Part shown: positions 31,260 through 45,429 of the stretch, piece after piece
Position numbering within the stretch: position 1 is the stretch's first letter
Layout of the letters: every line of letters starts with the position of its first letter
Source: Haemophilus influenzae
GTDB lineage: Bacteria > Pseudomonadota > Gammaproteobacteria > Enterobacterales > Pasteurellaceae
NCBI RefSeq assembly: GCF_019703545.1
Contig: NZ_AP018771.1
Location: forward strand, 248,001-312,000
Length of the DNA: 64,000 nt
Reading direction: 5' to 3'
Translations under genes and position numbers: made by a program
The notes under the pieces: generated by a model
Database searches by the model: none
What the model was told of the DNA's origin: nothing
What the model saw: the letters and a program-made list of their open reading frames with translations, nothing else

Positions 31260-33119
31260 TTAGTCATTATTTTGCGCATTCGCCAAAATTACCTTATGTT
31301 CTTGAATCAATGCCATAAACGGCTGCCCAAACCGCTCTAATTTGATAGAGCCCACGCCATTAATTTGCAACATTTCAATATTGCTTGTTGGCATATATTG
31401 TGCCATTTCTTGCAACGTCGCATCATTAAAGACAATGTACGGCGGAATATTTTCTTTATCGGCAATTTGTTTGCGTAAGAAACGCAAGCGTGCAAATAAA
31501 TCCTTATCGTAATTTGCAACACCTTGACGTTGTGGATTATGAGCAATTTTACTGATTGCAGAAATACGAGGCATTGCCAATTCTAACGGTTCTTCGCCTT
31601 TCAAAATCACTTTCGCACTTTCAGTAAGTTGCAACGTTGGATTTAATTCACTAATAACCTGTTGCACAAAACCCAAATGAATAAGCTGACGAATGACAGA
31701 CTGCCAATGCTCTTTACTTTTATCTTTTCCAATGCCATACACTGAAAGTTTATCATGTTGGCGTTCAATAATTTTCTGATTGCGCATGCCACGCAGCACC
31801 GCAATCACATAATGTGCACCAAAACATTGTCCCACTCGATAAATAGTAGACATTACTTTTTGCGCATCGACTAAACCATCATATTTTTTAGGAGGATCAA
31901 GGCAAATATCACAGTTATTACATGGTGTTTGTCGATGCTCGCCAAAATAATTGAGAAGAACTAAACGGCGACAAGTCTGGCTTTCCGCAAATTCCCCAAT
32001 AGCTTCTAATTTATGCTGCTCAATCTGACGCTGTGGCGTTTCTGGTTTTTCTAAGAGAATTTTTTGTAACCAAGCGTAATCAGCTGGTTCATAAAACAAA
32101 ACCGCCTCGGCAGGCAAATCATCACGTCCTGCTCGACCTGTTTCTTGATAGTAAGATTCAATGCTACGTGGTAAATCAAAATGGGCAACAAAGCGCACAT
32201 TGGATTTATTAATCCCCATTCCAAAAGCAATGGTTGCGACTACTACTTGAACATTATCACGCTGAAAATCCTGTTGCACACGTTCACGAATTGCCGTTTC
32301 CATTCCCGCGTGGTAAGCAGCAGCAGAGACACCTTTATTGCGTAAACTTTCCGCAATTCGTTCAACCTTGTTTCGGCTGTTGCAATAAATAATCCCACTC
32401 TTACCCTTTTGAGCCAACACAAAACGTGTCAGTTGCTCCATAGGTTTGTATTTTTCTTCCAAGGTATAACGAATATTTGGTCGATCAAAACTACCAATGT
32501 ATTTGTGCAGATTTTTCAGATTAAGATGCCGCAGAATATCTTGTTGAGTCGCATAATCTGCCGTTGCCGTAAGTGCCATAATCGGCGCATCAGGGAAACT
32601 GGCTTTTAAACCACCAAGCTGGGTATATTCAGGGCGAAAGTCATGCCCCCATTGAGAAATACAATGTGCTTCATCAATCGCAATAAAGCAGACTTTGCTA
32701 TAAGAAATAAGTTGAAAGAAACTGTTCGTCATCACTTTTTCTGGCGACACATAAAGTAGTTTAAGTTGCCCAGAAATAAGCTTATTTTGTACTTGTTGCT
32801 GCTGTTCTAAAGTCTGACTAGAATTAAGAAAATCCGCCTCAATTCCATTAGCTTGCAGCTGATCCACTTGATCTTTCATCAAGGAAATCAGCGGAGAAAT
32901 CACTAAAGTTAAACCATCAAAACAAAGTGCGGGAATTTGGTAACAAAGCGATTTACCATTCCCCGTTGCCATTACCACCAAAGCATCTTGTCCATTTAAA
33001 GTGGCATTAATGACTTCTTCCTGCCCTTTACGGAAAGATTGATAACCAAAAATTGATTTCAAAACAGAAAGTGCGGTCGGTTTTTCTATTATTTTTGATG
33101 GTAAAGGAGAATCCAGCAT
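31260..33119 (-). CDS. recQ: ATP-dependent DNA helicase RecQ
   Basis: RecQ is a 3'-5' helicase for recombination and fork repair. I chose the ATG at 33119 (MLDSPLPSK), giving 619 residues. The open frame extends 38 codons upstream but only through cyaY sequence. Visible are Walker A (ATGNGKS), DEAH box (IAIDEAHCISQWGHDFR), motif III (LTATAD), motif VI (YYQETGRAGRD), the zinc-binding cysteines (CRRLVLLNYFGE, then CNNCDICLDPP), a winged-helix domain and a C-terminal HRDC domain. One base separates its start from the cyaY stop. Confidence 0.97.
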   Translation of the reverse strand: MLDSPLPSKIIEKPTALSVLKSIFGYQSFRKGQEEVINATLNGQDALVVMATGNGKSLCYQIPALCFDGLTLVISPLISLMKDQVDQLQANGIEADFLNSSQTLEQQQQVQNKLISGQLKLLYVSPEKVMTNSFFQLISYSKVCFIAIDEAHCISQWGHDFRPEYTQLGGLKASFPDAPIMALTATADYATQQDILRHLNLKNLHKYIGSFDRPNIRYTLEEKYKPMEQLTRFVLAQKGKSGIIYCNSRNKVERIAESLRNKGVSAAAYHAGMETAIRERVQQDFQRDNVQVVVATIAFGMGINKSNVRFVAHFDLPRSIESYYQETGRAGRDDLPAEAVLFYEPADYAWLQKILLEKPETPQRQIEQHKLEAIGEFAESQTCRRLVLLNYFGEHRQTPCNNCDICLDPPKKYDGLVDAQKVMSTIYRVGQCFGAHYVIAVLRGMRNQKIIERQHDKLSVYGIGKDKSKEHWQSVIRQLIHLGFVQQVISELNPTLQLTESAKVILKGEEPLELAMPRISAISKIAHNPQRQGVANYDKDLFARLRFLRKQIADKENIPPYIVFNDATLQEMAQYMPTSNIEMLQINGVGSIKLERFGQPFMALIQEHKVILANAQNND

Positions 33120-33120
33120 T

Positions 33121-33426
33121 TTAGAACTGCACGTTCTCGCCATGTGCAGCACAGGCTTCAACGAAACAATCCCAAAAACGTTGCCCGTCATTAGAAACCC
33201 AGTCGCCATTTTTAAAAGCAAAATGAAAACCACCTAATTTACTTGCAATCCAAAGCTCAAGCAGCGGTTCCTGTTTGTTAATCACTATTTGTGTGCGATT
33301 ATCAAAGGTGATTGTAAATACTGAACCTTGCGTTTCGCAATCCACATCTGCGCCTTGGTTTTCCAATTCTTCTTCAATTTTTTGCCAAACATGTTCAATA
33401 TTTTGGTGAAATTCTGCAATATTCAT
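33121..33426 (-). CDS. cyaY: Frataxin-like iron-sulfur cluster protein CyaY
   Basis: CyaY binds iron and IscS and regulates iron-sulfur cluster assembly. I chose the ATG at 33426 (MNIAEFHQNIEHVWQKIEEE), giving 101 residues; a longer frame to 33462 adds 12 unrelated residues. The acidic first helix, DVDCETQGSVFTITF, and PLLELWIASKLGGFHF blocks are typical of bacterial frataxins. It is divergent from lptM as in E. coli, and sits upstream of recQ with a one-base gap. Confidence 0.96.
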   Translation of the reverse strand: MNIAEFHQNIEHVWQKIEEELENQGADVDCETQGSVFTITFDNRTQIVINKQEPLLELWIASKLGGFHFAFKNGDWVSNDGQRFWDCFVEACAAHGENVQF

Positions 33427-33523
33427 AAAATGTTCCTGTTTAAATCTGATAGAATGCTGCAAATTATAAAGCCTTTCTCAAGCTTGTGAAAGGCGGATTT
33501 ACCGATAAGTAAGAGAGAGAAAA

Positions 33524-33640
33524 ATGAAAAAACTACTATCAATTTTAGTGCTTAGTGCAATTTGCATTGTGACAACAGGATGCGGCGTAAAAGGTTCTTT
33601 ATATTTTCCTGAAAAAGATCAAGTTCAACAAACTCAATAA
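33524..33640 (+). CDS. lptM: LptM (YifL-family) small lipoprotein, 38 aa
   Basis: A 38-codon gene whose product begins MKKLLSILVLSAICIVTTGC and continues GVKGSLYFPEKDQ. The lipobox gives lipidation at C20, and GCGxKGxLYFP is the signature of the LptM/YifL family. E. coli LptM binds the LptD-LptE complex and promotes correct LptD disulfide formation. AAGAGAGAGAAAA precedes the ATG. It lies 47 bases upstream of lysA and divergent from cyaY; in E. coli the following gene is dapF. The protein has only 18 residues after the lipid anchor, shorter than E. coli's. Confidence 0.93.
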   Translation: MKKLLSILVLSAICIVTTGCGVKGSLYFPEKDQVQQTQ

Positions 33641-33687
33641 TCTATTATCTAATATCATTCCCAAAATAACTAAAACAGGCACACAAC

Positions 33688-34935
33688 ATGAATTTCTTCC
33701 AATATAAACATAACAAACTTTATGCCGAAGATATGCCAGTTCAACAACTTGCTGAACAATTTGGCACGCCTCTCTATGTATATTCTCGCGCAACACTTGA
33801 ACGTCATTGGCACGCTTTTAACTCTGCTTTCGGTAAGCACCCTCACTTAATTTGTTTTGCCGTAAAATCTTGCTCAAATATCGGCGTATTAAATATCATG
33901 GCAAAACTAGGTTCAGGTTTCGATATTGTCTCGCAAGGCGAACTTGAGCGTGTACTGGCAGCAGGTGGCGATGCATCAAAAGTGGTCTTTTCTGGCGTTG
34001 CGAAATCTAGAGAAGAAATTATGCGAGCATTAGAAGTTGGAATCCGTTGCTTTAATGTGGAATCAGTTTCTGAACTCAAGCACATTAACCAAATCGCAGG
34101 AGAAATGGGTAAAATCGCACCTATTTCTTTACGTGTAAATCCAGATGTTGATGCACATACACACCCTTATATTTCAACAGGATTAAAAGAAAATAAATTT
34201 GGTGTAAGCGTAAATGAAGCTCGAGAAGTGTATAAATTAGCCTCAACGCTACCAAACATAAAAATAACAGGGATGGATTGCCACATAGGCTCACAGCTTA
34301 CCGAATTACAACCATTCTTAGATGCAACAGATCGATTAATTGTCCTAATGGAACAATTAAAAGAAGATGGAATTACATTAAAACATCTCGATCTGGGCGG
34401 TGGTTTAGGCGTGACTTATACGGATGAAACACCACCGCATCCAAGCGATTACGCAAATGCATTATTAGAAAAACTAAAAAATTATCCTGAACTTGAAATT
34501 ATTCTTGAACCTGGCAGAGCAATTTCTGCCAATGCAGGAATTCTAGTAGCAAAAGTACAATACTTAAAAAGTAATGAAAGCCGTAATTTCGCCATTACCG
34601 ACACAGGAATGAACGATATGAGCCGACCAGCATTGTATGAAGCCTATATGAACATCGTAGAAATTGACCGCACTTTAGAAAGAGAAAAAGCCATTTATGA
34701 TGTTGTGGGACCAGTTTGCGAAACGTCTGATTTCTTAGGCAAACAACGGGAACTTTCAATTGCCGAAGGGGATTATATTGCTCAATGTTCTGCTGGTGCC
34801 TATGGAGCAAGTATGTCATCAAACTATAACTCAAGAGCCCGCACTGCAGAAGTTTTAGTAGATGGCGATCAATCCTATCTAATTCGTCGTCGAGAAACCT
34901 TACAGGAACTTTGGGCATTAGAATCGACCATTTAA
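33688..34935 (+). CDS. lysA: Diaminopimelate decarboxylase
   Basis: LysA makes L-lysine from meso-diaminopimelate. The 415-residue PLP enzyme of the alanine-racemase-like fold has K60 in ICFAVKSCSNIG, the CHIGSQ motif, the LDLGGGLGVTY phosphate-binding loop, EPGRAISANAG and the C-terminal motif GPVCETSDFLGK (second active-site cysteine). It follows lptM directly, so probably shares its promoter. It completes the pathway step after dapF (2893-3717). Confidence 0.97.
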   Translation: MNFFQYKHNKLYAEDMPVQQLAEQFGTPLYVYSRATLERHWHAFNSAFGKHPHLICFAVKSCSNIGVLNIMAKLGSGFDIVSQGELERVLAAGGDASKVVFSGVAKSREEIMRALEVGIRCFNVESVSELKHINQIAGEMGKIAPISLRVNPDVDAHTHPYISTGLKENKFGVSVNEAREVYKLASTLPNIKITGMDCHIGSQLTELQPFLDATDRLIVLMEQLKEDGITLKHLDLGGGLGVTYTDETPPHPSDYANALLEKLKNYPELEIILEPGRAISANAGILVAKVQYLKSNESRNFAITDTGMNDMSRPALYEAYMNIVEIDRTLEREKAIYDVVGPVCETSDFLGKQRELSIAEGDYIAQCSAGAYGASMSSNYNSRARTAEVLVDGDQSYLIRRRETLQELWALESTI

Positions 34936-34949
34936 TATTTCTTATCTTA

Positions 34950-34993
34950 AAAAAGAGCGGTAAAAAATTATCTATTTTTCTACCGCACTTTTT
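34950..34993. terminator. Hairpin after lysA using a variant and a perfect uptake core
   Basis: AAAAGAGCGGTAAAAAA and TTTTTCTACCGCACTTTT can fold into a long stem with mismatches. The right arm is a perfect ACCGCACTT; the left arm is AGAGCGGT. Confidence 0.75.
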
Positions 34994-35140
34994 CTATTTT
35001 TATCCATCAATAAACCTACCTCAAATAGTAAGTTTGTGATATAAATCAAATTTTTTTCTATTCTAGATTGGCATAGAATTGAATTCTTTATAAAATGTCA
35101 TGCTTTTTAAAGTGGACTTCTAACCACTAAAGGGGAAATT

Positions 35141-35767
35141 ATGCAAGATAAGCTAAAAGTTTTATTAATTGACGACCATCCGTTAATGCGTCGTGGCATT
35201 AAACAACTTGTAGAATTAGACGATAACTTTGAAGTAGTGGCTGACGTAAGCAGCGGCACAGAAGGGATTTCTGTGGCATTACAAACATCACCTGATGTGA
35301 TCATTTTAGATCTCAACATGAAAGGACTTTCTGGGTTAGATACACTCAAAGGATTACGTGCAGAAGGCGTTGATGCACGAATCTTAATTTTAACAGTATC
35401 TGATGCAAAAAATGATATTTATACTCTAATTGATGCTGGTGCAGATGGTTATTTGTTAAAAGATACTGAACCTGATACATTGCTAGAGCAAATCAAGCGC
35501 ATAGCACAAGGCGAAGTCATTCTGAGTGATTCTATTAAAAATTTATTATTAGAACGTACTCACGAAGATAATCCGTTAGACAGCTTAACGGATCGCGAAA
35601 TGGGCGTACTTCGTCAAATTGCAACTGGCTTATCAAACAAACAAATTGCAGCACAACTGTTTATTTCAGAAGAAACCGTAAAAGTACATATCCGTAATTT
35701 ATTACGTAAATTAAATGTTCATTCTCGTGTTGCAGCAACGGTATTATTTTTTGAACAAAATCGTTAA
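35141..35767 (+). CDS. narP: Nitrate/nitrite response regulator NarP
   Basis: A 208-residue NarL/FixJ-family response regulator. The receiver domain has the acidic pair D11-D12, the phosphorylation site D57 in IILDLNMKG, and a lysine in GYLLKDTEP. The C-terminal LuxR-type helix-turn-helix is LTDREMGVLRQIATGLSNKQ followed by a recognition helix (SEETVKVHIRNLLRKL). The close match to NarP, together with H. influenzae having NarQ-NarP only, supports the name. It activates anaerobic respiratory genes in response to nitrate and nitrite. AGGGGAAATT is the ribosome-binding site. Confidence 0.93.
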   Translation: MQDKLKVLLIDDHPLMRRGIKQLVELDDNFEVVADVSSGTEGISVALQTSPDVIILDLNMKGLSGLDTLKGLRAEGVDARILILTVSDAKNDIYTLIDAGADGYLLKDTEPDTLLEQIKRIAQGEVILSDSIKNLLLERTHEDNPLDSLTDREMGVLRQIATGLSNKQIAAQLFISEETVKVHIRNLLRKLNVHSRVAATVLFFEQNR

Positions 35768-35780
35768 AAATAATCATAAA

Positions 35781-35812
35781 AAATGCGCTAGGAGAGACTT
35801 AGCGCATTTTTC
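35781..35812 (+). terminator. Terminator of narP
   Basis: AATGCGCTA and TAGCGCATT form a perfect stem followed by TTTCTTT, 13 bases after the stop. Confidence 0.9.
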
Positions 35813-35828
35813 TTTAAAATTATAATAT

Positions 35829-36269
35829 TTAAATTAGCTCAATAGATTTAATATCTTCTAATAAAATATACAATTCTTGTTTAATATTTTTTTCAAACTG
35901 TGCTTCTGCACTTTCTCGAGCTAAATCCAGACGCATTCTTTCTCTTTTCTCAAGTAATTTACGGTCATCATGTGTAGGCATATCACGCACCACTTCATAT
36001 AAATTAGCCATCGCAGGATAAGATGATAAATTCTTACCAAAAGGCCTTAATAGCATAGTAAGACGAATTACGCCTTCAGAAAGATTACATTCTCCAGACT
36101 GCATTGCACGAGCAATAATATCAATGCTCTCTTTTAATCGTATAACCCGATTATTCTTAGCTTTAGCAATCAATTCCTTTTGAACTTTTAACTGCTTTAA
36201 TAAACGGATTGCATATAGAGTCAATCCAGTTACCAAGAAAAGTGCGATGACAAAAAATATCCAAATCAT
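35829..36269 (-). CDS. DUF2489 family membrane protein
   Basis: A 146-residue protein with one N-terminal membrane helix (residues 3-22: IFFVIALFLVTGLTLYAIRL) followed by a basic, helical cytoplasmic region. It resembles the gammaproteobacterial DUF2489 family, which has no known function. Motifs such as ARAMQSGECNLSEGVIRL and SYPAMANLYE are the recognisable part. It starts three bases after yihI ends, so the two form an operon and may act together. Confidence 0.8.
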   Translation of the reverse strand: MIWIFFVIALFLVTGLTLYAIRLLKQLKVQKELIAKAKNNRVIRLKESIDIIARAMQSGECNLSEGVIRLTMLLRPFGKNLSSYPAMANLYEVVRDMPTHDDRKLLEKRERMRLDLARESAEAQFEKNIKQELYILLEDIKSIELI

Positions 36270-36272
36270 AGA

Positions 36273-36833
36273 TTACCTAAATTGATTAATATCCATACGC
36301 TCGAAAGTGCGGTATAAATCATCTTCGCTTTCATCTTCGTCTTCAATGCCAAGTTCTTCCATTAACTCAGAAATTCGATCTAAGCATTCATCTACAAATT
36401 GTTGATCTGATTTACTAATAGTTTTACCCGCATCTAAAGCATCCAATAATTCATTAAGAATTTCATTATTTTCCAGATTTTCAAGCTCTTTCATTGGATC
36501 TTGTTTTTTAGCCTGTTTTATTACAGGAATTACTTGACCTTTTTCAGGCTTATTAACAAATTCAACAACTAACGGTATCTTTTTCTTACTACCAATTTTT
36601 GGATCTTTAATTTCATTTTGAAGTTTATTCGCTTTTTCTTCAACCGCACTATGACGAGATCCTGAAGCTAAACCTTTATGCTTACGTTTTTTCTTATCTT
36701 CACGAGCTTTAGCATCCAATTCATAACGAGTAAGCTTTTTACCAGAGCGTGCTTTTGTTATATCTATTTTTTTATCTGCTTTGCGAATTGGCATAATATC
36801 TGTAATTCGACGTGTTTTTTTCTTACGAGCCAT
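36273..36833 (-). CDS. yihI: Der GTPase-activating protein YihI
   Basis: YihI stimulates the ribosome-assembly GTPase Der and so tunes 50S maturation. The 186-residue protein has a strongly basic N-terminal half ([15 protein letters not shown], then [20 protein letters not shown], the family signature) and an acidic C-terminal half ([31 protein letters not shown]). That charge asymmetry is typical of YihI. It lies 177 bases downstream of the rRNA operon's 5S gene on the same strand, with a terminator between. Confidence 0.93.
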   Translation of the reverse strand: MARKKKTRRITDIMPIRKADKKIDITKARSGKKLTRYELDAKAREDKKKRKHKGLASGSRHSAVEEKANKLQNEIKDPKIGSKKKIPLVVEFVNKPEKGQVIPVIKQAKKQDPMKELENLENNEILNELLDALDAGKTISKSDQQFVDECLDRISELMEELGIEDEDESEDDLYRTFERMDINQFR

Positions 36834-36948
36834 AGGGTACCTTTCTTAAAATTTTGTGGATTGTATCACTAGTACGTATTTTTCTCACTAACAAACATAA
36901 ACTTTATCTAAACTTATTTTGTTAAAGTATAAACTTCTAAAAAACAAA

Positions 36949-36974
36949 AACCCCATATCTTTCGACACGGGGTT
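36949..36974 (-). terminator. rRNA operon terminator
   Basis: On the minus strand AACCCC and GGGGTT enclose a G-T-rich inner stem with a GAAA loop, followed by TTTTTGTTTTTT. It lies about 37 bases after 5S. Confidence 0.9.
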
Positions 36975-37010
36975 CTTCTGTTTTTATTTAACTTAGATAA
37001 GTATTTGCTA

Positions 37011-37126
37011 ACCTGGCGGTGCCCTACTCTCACATGGGGAAACCCCACACTACCATCGGCATTACAGCGTTTCACTTCTGAGTTCGGTATGGTCTCAGGT
37101 GGGTCCACCGCACTATCGCCGCCAGG
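37011..37126 (-). rRNA. rrf: 5S ribosomal RNA
   Basis: On the minus strand the sequence starts CCTGGCGGCGATAGTGCGG and ends ACCGCCAGGT, so the terminal helix closes. Internal blocks (GAACTCAGAAGTGAAACGC, GATGGTAGTGTGGGG) match 5S rRNA. Ends are estimated to within a few bases. Confidence 0.95.
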
Positions 37127-37319
37127 ATAATTCTTTGATAACTCGTCTTTTCTTTTATCTCTCGTCTCTTTTATCTTTCGTTACTCAGTCTTTCCTCTAC
37201 CTTTCACTCGTTCTTATTGGCCACAAGCTGAATCCGATTTTCTTTCTATTAAGTCTTCTTATTTAATTTGTTTGTCTAGCCTTCTCTTTCGCTCTTTCAC
37301 AAAAACACTTGAGCGTTGT

Positions 37320-40332
<3,013 letters not shown>

Positions 40333-40731
40333 CAACCTCAAATGTTTTCTATCACTTTAAGTTTTCACTTCAAAGTGCGGTCAATTTGATGCGTATTTTC
40401 ATTCAACTAAACACTTGATTACTTTTGTTCAATCAAGATTTTATGCAAAACAGGTTTTGTTTTTAGAGTTTCCTTTTCAGTTCCCTCCTCTCACTTTCCT
40501 ATCTTGCCTACTCAGACTTTCTCTCGAAAATCTCTTGTTTTCAGCTTGTTTCCAATTTTTTAAAGAACAGTTGATAAAACTTTTCAGTTATCATCGTTAA
40601 ATAAACTAAAAAAATTAAATTTAAAATTAAACTTAAAACTAAGAATAAAATAACCTAATATTTAAAATAGCTTAATACTATCTCAATACCTTATTACTTT
40701 GTCTTTTTCTAATTTACTTAACGATGATAAG
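40333..40731 (-). other. 23S-tRNA spacer with second boxA
   Basis: About 400 bases between 23S and tRNA-Ala. On the minus strand a boxA-like TGTTCTTTAAAAA (40557-40569) matches the spacer antitermination element of enteric rrn operons. One uptake core lies near 40373-40381. The remainder is A/T-rich and holds the stems that bracket the 23S ends. No protein gene is evident. Confidence 0.75.
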
Positions 40732-40807
40732 TGGTGGAGATAAGCGGGATCGAACCGCTGACCTCCTGCGTGCAAGGCAGGCGCTCTCCCAGCTGAGCTA
40801 TATCCCC
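40732..40807 (-). tRNA. alaT: tRNA-Ala (TGC)
   Basis: The minus strand reads GGGGATATAGCTCAGCTGGG at the 5' end and finishes TCTCCACCA. The anticodon loop CTTGCAC gives TGC, the T-loop is GGTTCGATCC and CCA is encoded. It has 76 bases and sits in the 16S-23S spacer. Confidence 0.98.
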
Positions 40808-40892
40808 ATTTCATCATAATTTAATAACTAATCATTTATGTCTTAGTTATTAGTTATTTACACTACACCTTTCGTTTCACTCACTCTCAGAG

Positions 40893-40969
<77 letters not shown>

Positions 40970-41048
40970 AAGGGTAATGTTTTCTTCTGCTCATTTGTCT
41001 ACAACTATCAGCCAATCTGTGTGAGCACTCGCTGTCTCTCGTCTTCAG

Positions 41049-42588
<1,540 letters not shown>

Positions 42589-42745
42589 AAGTTCAATCGC
42601 TCAATAAACTGCTTAGCTATAAATAAAAACACTACTTAAAAAAGTAATGATGAATTTTCAGTTAAGCACCTATTAAGACTTCAAAATTAAAAAATAGTTT
42701 TAAAACAAGTCAATCAACAAGTGCCCACACAGATTGTCTGATATA

Positions 42746-42758
42746 TTGTTAAAGAGCA
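42746..42758 (-). promoter_or_regulatory. rrn leader boxA antitermination site
   Basis: The minus strand reads TGCTCTTTAACAA, identical to the enteric rrn boxA core that recruits NusB-S10. It lies between the promoter and 16S. Confidence 0.88.
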
Positions 42759-42821
42759 AAAAAGAACGACGCACTTGGAAACTTAAAAAACTTCACAACA
42801 GTGCGTCGTTGTGTGCGGTGC

Positions 42822-42849
42822 ATTATAGGGATTTTCAAATCCCTTGCAA
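42822..42849 (-). promoter_or_regulatory. rRNA operon promoter
   Basis: On the minus strand TTGCAA and a perfect TATAAT are 16 bases apart. The -10 is followed by a GC-rich discriminator (GCACCGC) and the -35 is preceded by an A/T-rich, UP-element-like tract. These are hallmarks of growth-rate-controlled rRNA promoters. The rest of the 358-base region between 16S and trkH holds the leader and one uptake core near 42915. Confidence 0.85.
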
Positions 42850-42946
42850 GTACTTTTTGTAAAAATATTTAAAAAAATGATCTTTTGATGGAAATATAAA
42901 AATTTTATTAAAAAGTGCGGTCAAAAATACAATAATTTTTCAATTC

Positions 42947-44410
42947 TTATTTTTTCCAATAGCTTGGAATAAACAGCACGATTAATGAAAACATTTCTAA
43001 ACGTCCACAGATCATAGCAAAACTAAAGACTAATTTAGCACTTTCTGGAACACCAATAAAACTTTCGTGAATAAAACCAAGTCCCGGTCCTGCATTCGTT
43101 AATGTGGCGAATACGGCTCCCATCGCATCAAAAGTATTCATTCCACAAAGAATAACAGCAAAAACACACCCCCAATAAACCAGTATAAAAATAATGAAAA
43201 ATGCCCAAATACTTTCTATCATTCTTGGTGCTAGACGATTTTTACCTATTCGAATTGGTTGTACTAAATTTGGATGGATTAAACTATGCAGTTCTCGATC
43301 GATTTGTTTCCACAATATAAGTGTCCGTATCGCTTTTAATCCCCCAGTTGTTGAACCACCACAACCACCAATTACCGCAGAAATTACCAGTAAAAGCCCA
43401 ATAAAAGGCGGAAGATTATCAATATCAAAAATCGTATAACCAGCAGTCATTGACATTGATGTTAATTGTAATGCACCTTTTGTTACTGCCTCGTTTATAT
43501 CTGAAACTAAACCATAACCGTATAAAGATAGAGATACAATACCAATAAAAATAATTTGCATCGTTAGAAAAAAACGAAATTCGGGATCTTTCCAATAATT
43601 TCGCCAAATATTTCTTTTACCTAGTGCAAGAAAAGCGGAAATATGTAAACTAAAATTAACACCACCAATCAGCATAAAAATTGTTGTAACCCAATAAATG
43701 GAAGCTTGATTAAAATAGCCAATACTTGCATCGTGCGTTGAAAATCCGCCATTTGAAATTGTTGAAAAACTATGCCCAATGGCATCAAAAAGATTCATTC
43801 CTGATAGCCAATATGCAATGGCACAAAGAGCAGTTAATGAAGCATAAATAATCCATAGAGCTTTCGCCACTTCTGAAATTTTAGGCAAAGATTTTTGATC
43901 TTTAAGAGGGCCTGAAGATTCTGCTCGATATAATTGTGTCCCACCAATTCCCAACAGCGGAATTATCGCCACAGCCAATACGATAATCCCCATACCACCT
44001 AACCATTGTAAAAACTGACGATAAAACAAAATAGATTTAGGTAAATTATCCAGCCCCGTCATTACCGTTGCACCAGTAGTAGTTAAGCCAGAAAATGCTT
44101 CAAATACGGCTGAAGCAATAGTTAAATGTGGTGAATCGAACAATAAAAGAGGCAATGTTGCCAAGCTTCCTAAAACTAACCAAAAAGCCACAACAATCAA
44201 AAAACCATCACGGGATCGTAATTCTTGTTTATGGTGATGGCATGGCCACCAAAGTAATGTGCCCGCTGTCAAGCTCAACATAAAAGCCTGCATAAATGCC
44301 TTACCGCCCCCATCACCATAAATCAGAGCAACAAATGCGGGAACTAGCATCGTACCTGAAAAACACATCACAAGAATACCAATAATTCGGATAATCGATA
44401 AAATACGCAC
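42947..44410 (-). CDS. trkH: Trk potassium uptake protein TrkH
   Basis: TrkH is the membrane pore of the low-affinity K+ uptake system that works with TrkA. The 487-residue protein contains the repeated selectivity-filter half-loops ([35 protein letters not shown]) and the [17 protein letters not shown] block. It uses a GTG start (44408-44410), two bases after the yigZ stop, so translation is probably coupled. The yigZ-trkH order is shared with enteric bacteria. Confidence 0.96.
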   Translation of the reverse strand: MRILSIIRIIGILVMCFSGTMLVPAFVALIYGDGGGKAFMQAFMLSLTAGTLLWWPCHHHKQELRSRDGFLIVVAFWLVLGSLATLPLLLFDSPHLTIASAVFEAFSGLTTTGATVMTGLDNLPKSILFYRQFLQWLGGMGIIVLAVAIIPLLGIGGTQLYRAESSGPLKDQKSLPKISEVAKALWIIYASLTALCAIAYWLSGMNLFDAIGHSFSTISNGGFSTHDASIGYFNQASIYWVTTIFMLIGGVNFSLHISAFLALGKRNIWRNYWKDPEFRFFLTMQIIFIGIVSLSLYGYGLVSDINEAVTKGALQLTSMSMTAGYTIFDIDNLPPFIGLLLVISAVIGGCGGSTTGGLKAIRTLILWKQIDRELHSLIHPNLVQPIRIGKNRLAPRMIESIWAFFIIFILVYWGCVFAVILCGMNTFDAMGAVFATLTNAGPGLGFIHESFIGVPESAKLVFSFAMICGRLEMFSLIVLFIPSYWKK

Positions 44411-44412
44411 AA

Positions 44413-45033
44413 CTATTCGCCTATCTCTAAAAGTTGAATAACTAATCTACCTGAAGACTTTTCCGTTAATTCTGAAGAAAATGCCTCTCTTGTTTTTTCA
44501 CTAATACCTAAAATCAAATGAATATTTGCCTGAAAACCTTGAGATAAAATCTCAACCTGATATTTTTCACAAAGTTGTTGAACCAACCTTAACTGACCAT
44601 AGTCACAATCAAGTTTGAAAGGGGTTCGTTCAACTTTAATTTCGCTTTCAATCAGCTTTAACGCTTGTTGTACGCCATTGCCGTAAGCACGAACTAATCC
44701 GCCCGTTCCAAGCAAAATACCGCCATAATAGCGAACCACCACCGCACTGATTTCACCTAATTGACTGCCTTGCAATGCACTCAACATTGGCTTTCCTGCC
44801 GTTCCAGCAGGTTCGCCATCATCAGAAAAACCAAGTTGTAGAGAATCTGTTGGCTTGCCTGCTACGGCAGCCCAACAATGATGCCGTGCATTTGGATGTT
44901 CTTGTTTAATCTTTGCCCAAAAAGCTCTTGCGTCTTCTAAACCTTCGGTGTGCTGTAAATAAGTAATAAAACGGCTTTTCTTAATTTCTTCTTCAAAAAT
45001 AACCGCACTTTTAGGAACGAGGTATTCCGCCAT
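44413..45033 (-). CDS. yigZ: YigZ / IMPACT family protein
   Basis: A 206-residue protein of the UPF0029/IMPACT family. The N-terminal domain holds the signature [21 protein letters not shown] block ([18 protein letters not shown]) and [21 protein letters not shown]. The C-terminal domain is of the DUF1949 (elongation-factor-like) type. Its eukaryotic relative controls GCN2; the bacterial role is uncertain. I prefer the ATG at 45033 (MAEYLVP); a TTG four codons upstream at 45045 is possible. It starts the yigZ-trkH operon. Confidence 0.92.
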   Translation of the reverse strand: MAEYLVPKSAVIFEEEIKKSRFITYLQHTEGLEDARAFWAKIKQEHPNARHHCWAAVAGKPTDSLQLGFSDDGEPAGTAGKPMLSALQGSQLGEISAVVVRYYGGILLGTGGLVRAYGNGVQQALKLIESEIKVERTPFKLDCDYGQLRLVQQLCEKYQVEILSQGFQANIHLILGISEKTREAFSSELTEKSSGRLVIQLLEIGE

Positions 45034-45148
45034 TTCTTTTTTCAAGGTAATTTCAATGACACTAGTCTATCACTGATGACTGGGATTTGTCGAAATTTTG
45101 CCGTAAGTGCGGTATGATATGGCTCTGTTTTTCAAAAGAAAAAAGAAT

Positions 45149-45388
45149 ATGTCTGAAATTTCCGTCACACAAACCCTAAATACTTTAGGATTACGTTGCC
45201 CAGAACCTGTCATGCTTGTTCGTAAAAATATTCGTCATCTTAACGATGGAGAAATACTTTTGATTATTGCTGATGATCCTACAACAACAAGAGATATTCC
45301 AAGTTTCTGTCAATTTATGGATCACACATTACTGCAAAGTGAAGTGGAAAAACCCCCGTTCAAATATTGGGTGAAAAGAGGAAAATAA
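45149..45388 (+). CDS. tusA: Sulfur carrier protein TusA
   Basis: TusA relays sulfur from IscS for tRNA 2-thiouridine formation. I set the start at 45149 ([14 protein letters not shown]), giving 79 residues; the frame can be read from 45107 but the extra 14 residues are unrelated. The active-site C17 is in [16 protein letters not shown], the family signature. It is divergent from yigZ and ends in a hairpin. Confidence 0.95.
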   Translation: MSEISVTQTLNTLGLRCPEPVMLVRKNIRHLNDGEILLIIADDPTTTRDIPSFCQFMDHTLLQSEVEKPPFKYWVKRGK

Positions 45389-45392
45389 AACA

Positions 45393-45424
45393 TCGACCTC
45401 ATTAAAGTGCGGTCGATTTTTTAT
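45393..45424 (+). terminator. Terminator of tusA containing an uptake core
   Basis: TCGACC and GGTCGA pair around ATTAAAGTGC and are followed by TTTTTTAT. The right side of the hairpin contains the uptake core AAGTGCGGT. Confidence 0.82.
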
Positions 45425-45429
45425 AATTT

